A DNA stretch of 6,092 nucleotides, taken from contig JAEDMB010000116.1 in the NCBI GenBank assembly GCA_016303235.1, positions 1 through 6,092 of the forward strand, written 5' to 3'. A program made the position numbers and the translations under genes. The notes beneath the pieces were generated by a model. It was not told the DNA's origin. It saw only the letters and a list, made by a program, of their open reading frames with translations, and searched no databases. The DNA is from Oscillospiraceae bacterium. Its GTDB lineage: Bacteria > Bacillota > Clostridia > Oscillospirales > Ruminococcaceae. Positions 5,533 through 6,092 of the stretch are shown here, piece by piece. Each line of letters opens with the position of its first letter. Within the stretch, counting starts at the first letter, position 1.

Positions 5533-6092
5533 ATGAAAAAACTTAACAGCATTAAAGTACCGCATAACAAAAATACTCAGAATTCTGCGGTCGAAAAAAT
5601 CCCTTTGCCACAGTCGGTTAAAATTCCCATGTGCATGAATATGGGAAAACCTTGTACCCCGACTGTAAAAGTCAAGGATACTGTTGCAGTTGGTCAGAAA
5701 ATCGGTGACTGTGATGTTCCTTTCTCCGTTCCGGTACATTCGGGCGTTTCGGGAACTGTAAAAAGCATATCCGATTACAGAATGATTGACGGCAACACCT
5801 GCAAGGCTGTCGAAATTGAATGTGACGGATTGCAGACTGTTTCCGATACGGTTAAGCCTCCTGTCATTACTGACCGTGAAAGCTTTATAAAAGCAGTAAG
5901 GGAAAGCGGTATGGTAGGTCTTGGCGGTGCGGGATTTCCGACACATATCAAGCTGAATCCTAAAAACAAAATAGATACACTTCTTCTTAACGGTGCGGAG
6001 TGCGAGCCTTATATTACTTCCGATTACAGAACTATGCTCGAACACCCTGACGAAATGCTTGACGGTATAAGAATTGTTGCAAAAATGCTTGA
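5533..6092 (+). CDS. rnfC: Rnf electron transport complex subunit RnfC (5' part, cut by the window edge)
   Basis: The frame opens at ATG 5533 and stays open to the end (186 codons plus 2 nt), so only the N-terminal part is present. RnfC is the membrane-associated, NADH-site-carrying iron-sulfur subunit of the Rnf ferredoxin:NAD+ oxidoreductase, which pumps Na+ or H+. Residues 24-80 are the biotinyl/lipoyl-like N-terminal barrel seen in RnfC (PLPQSVKIPM, VKVKDTVAVGQKIGD, PVHSGVSGTV). Residues 127-162 carry the diagnostic Gly-rich nucleotide-binding loop GLGGAGFPTHIK and NGAECEPYIT, shared with the NuoF/SLBB-type fold. The two 4Fe-4S Cys clusters would lie beyond the window. AAAGGA sits 11 nt before the ATG. 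The extreme N-terminus is short, and the usual GGIHPP-type motif is reduced to VPHNKNT. rnfD, G, E, A and B are expected downstream. The frame on the opposite strand here is a shadow. Confidence 0.95.
   Translation, partial: MKKLNSIKVPHNKNTQNSAVEKIPLPQSVKIPMCMNMGKPCTPTVKVKDTVAVGQKIGDCDVPFSVPVHSGVSGTVKSISDYRMIDGNTCKAVEIECDGLQTVSDTVKPPVITDRESFIKAVRESGMVGLGGAGFPTHIKLNPKNKIDTLLLNGAECEPYITSDYRTMLEHPDEMLDGIRIVAKML

Noticed and set aside
5512..6045. Long minus-strand open frame (177 codons)
   Set aside because: It lies antisense to rnfC, whose conserved motifs (GLGGAGFPTH, NGAECEPYIT) are clear on the plus strand. The antisense product has no recognisable domain or ribosome binding site.
1..6092. 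Mobile element, CRISPR array or defence system
   Set aside because: No transposase, integrase, terminal inverted repeats, spaced direct repeats or nuclease/helicase genes are present. The genes look like housekeeping functions with uniform composition.

Overview
The window looks like ordinary chromosome from a low-GC Gram-positive anaerobe of the Clostridia, most likely Ruminococcus-like (Oscillospiraceae). This is inferred from AT-rich intergenic DNA, strong AGGAGG-type ribosome binding sites, frequent TTG/GTG starts, an M23 peptidase with LysM and G5 domains, luxS, and the start of an Rnf complex operon. There is no phage, transposase, CRISPR array, rRNA or tRNA.

Left part (minus strand, about 1-4540): five genes read leftward. 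In transcription order they are a histidine-phosphatase-family protein (3885-4538), a polytopic membrane protein resembling DUF975 (3001-3843), an RluA-family pseudouridine synthase (2262-3104), LuxS (1792-2265), and a membrane-anchored LysM-G5-M23 peptidoglycan peptidase (3-1667). The first four are tightly packed: a 41-nt gap, then a 104-nt overlap, then a 4-nt ATGA overlap, so they are probably one transcript with translational coupling. The M23 gene follows after 124 nt and has its own good promoter-like sequence (TTGATT-17-TATAAT), so it can probably be transcribed separately.

Centre (4539-4748): a 210-nt AT-rich divergent control region. It has promoter-like elements on both strands whose -10 hexamers lie side by side, two 13-nt palindromes that could be operators, and an 11-bp perfect inverted repeat in the presumed leader of the leftward operon.

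Right part (plus strand, 4749-6092): an XRE-family helix-turn-helix regulator with an unrecognised C-terminal region, then, after 67 nt containing a likely promoter, the first 186 codons of rnfC. RnfC is a subunit of the Rnf ferredoxin:NAD+ oxidoreductase, and the gene runs off the window.

Functionally the window joins cell-wall hydrolysis, activated-methyl-cycle/AI-2 metabolism, rRNA or tRNA modification and energy conservation. No clearly new system is visible. The points most worth a second look are the regulator sitting between the leftward operon and rnfC, the long gene overlap, the hairpin covering the membrane-protein ribosome binding site, and the amphipathic N-terminus of the M23 protein.
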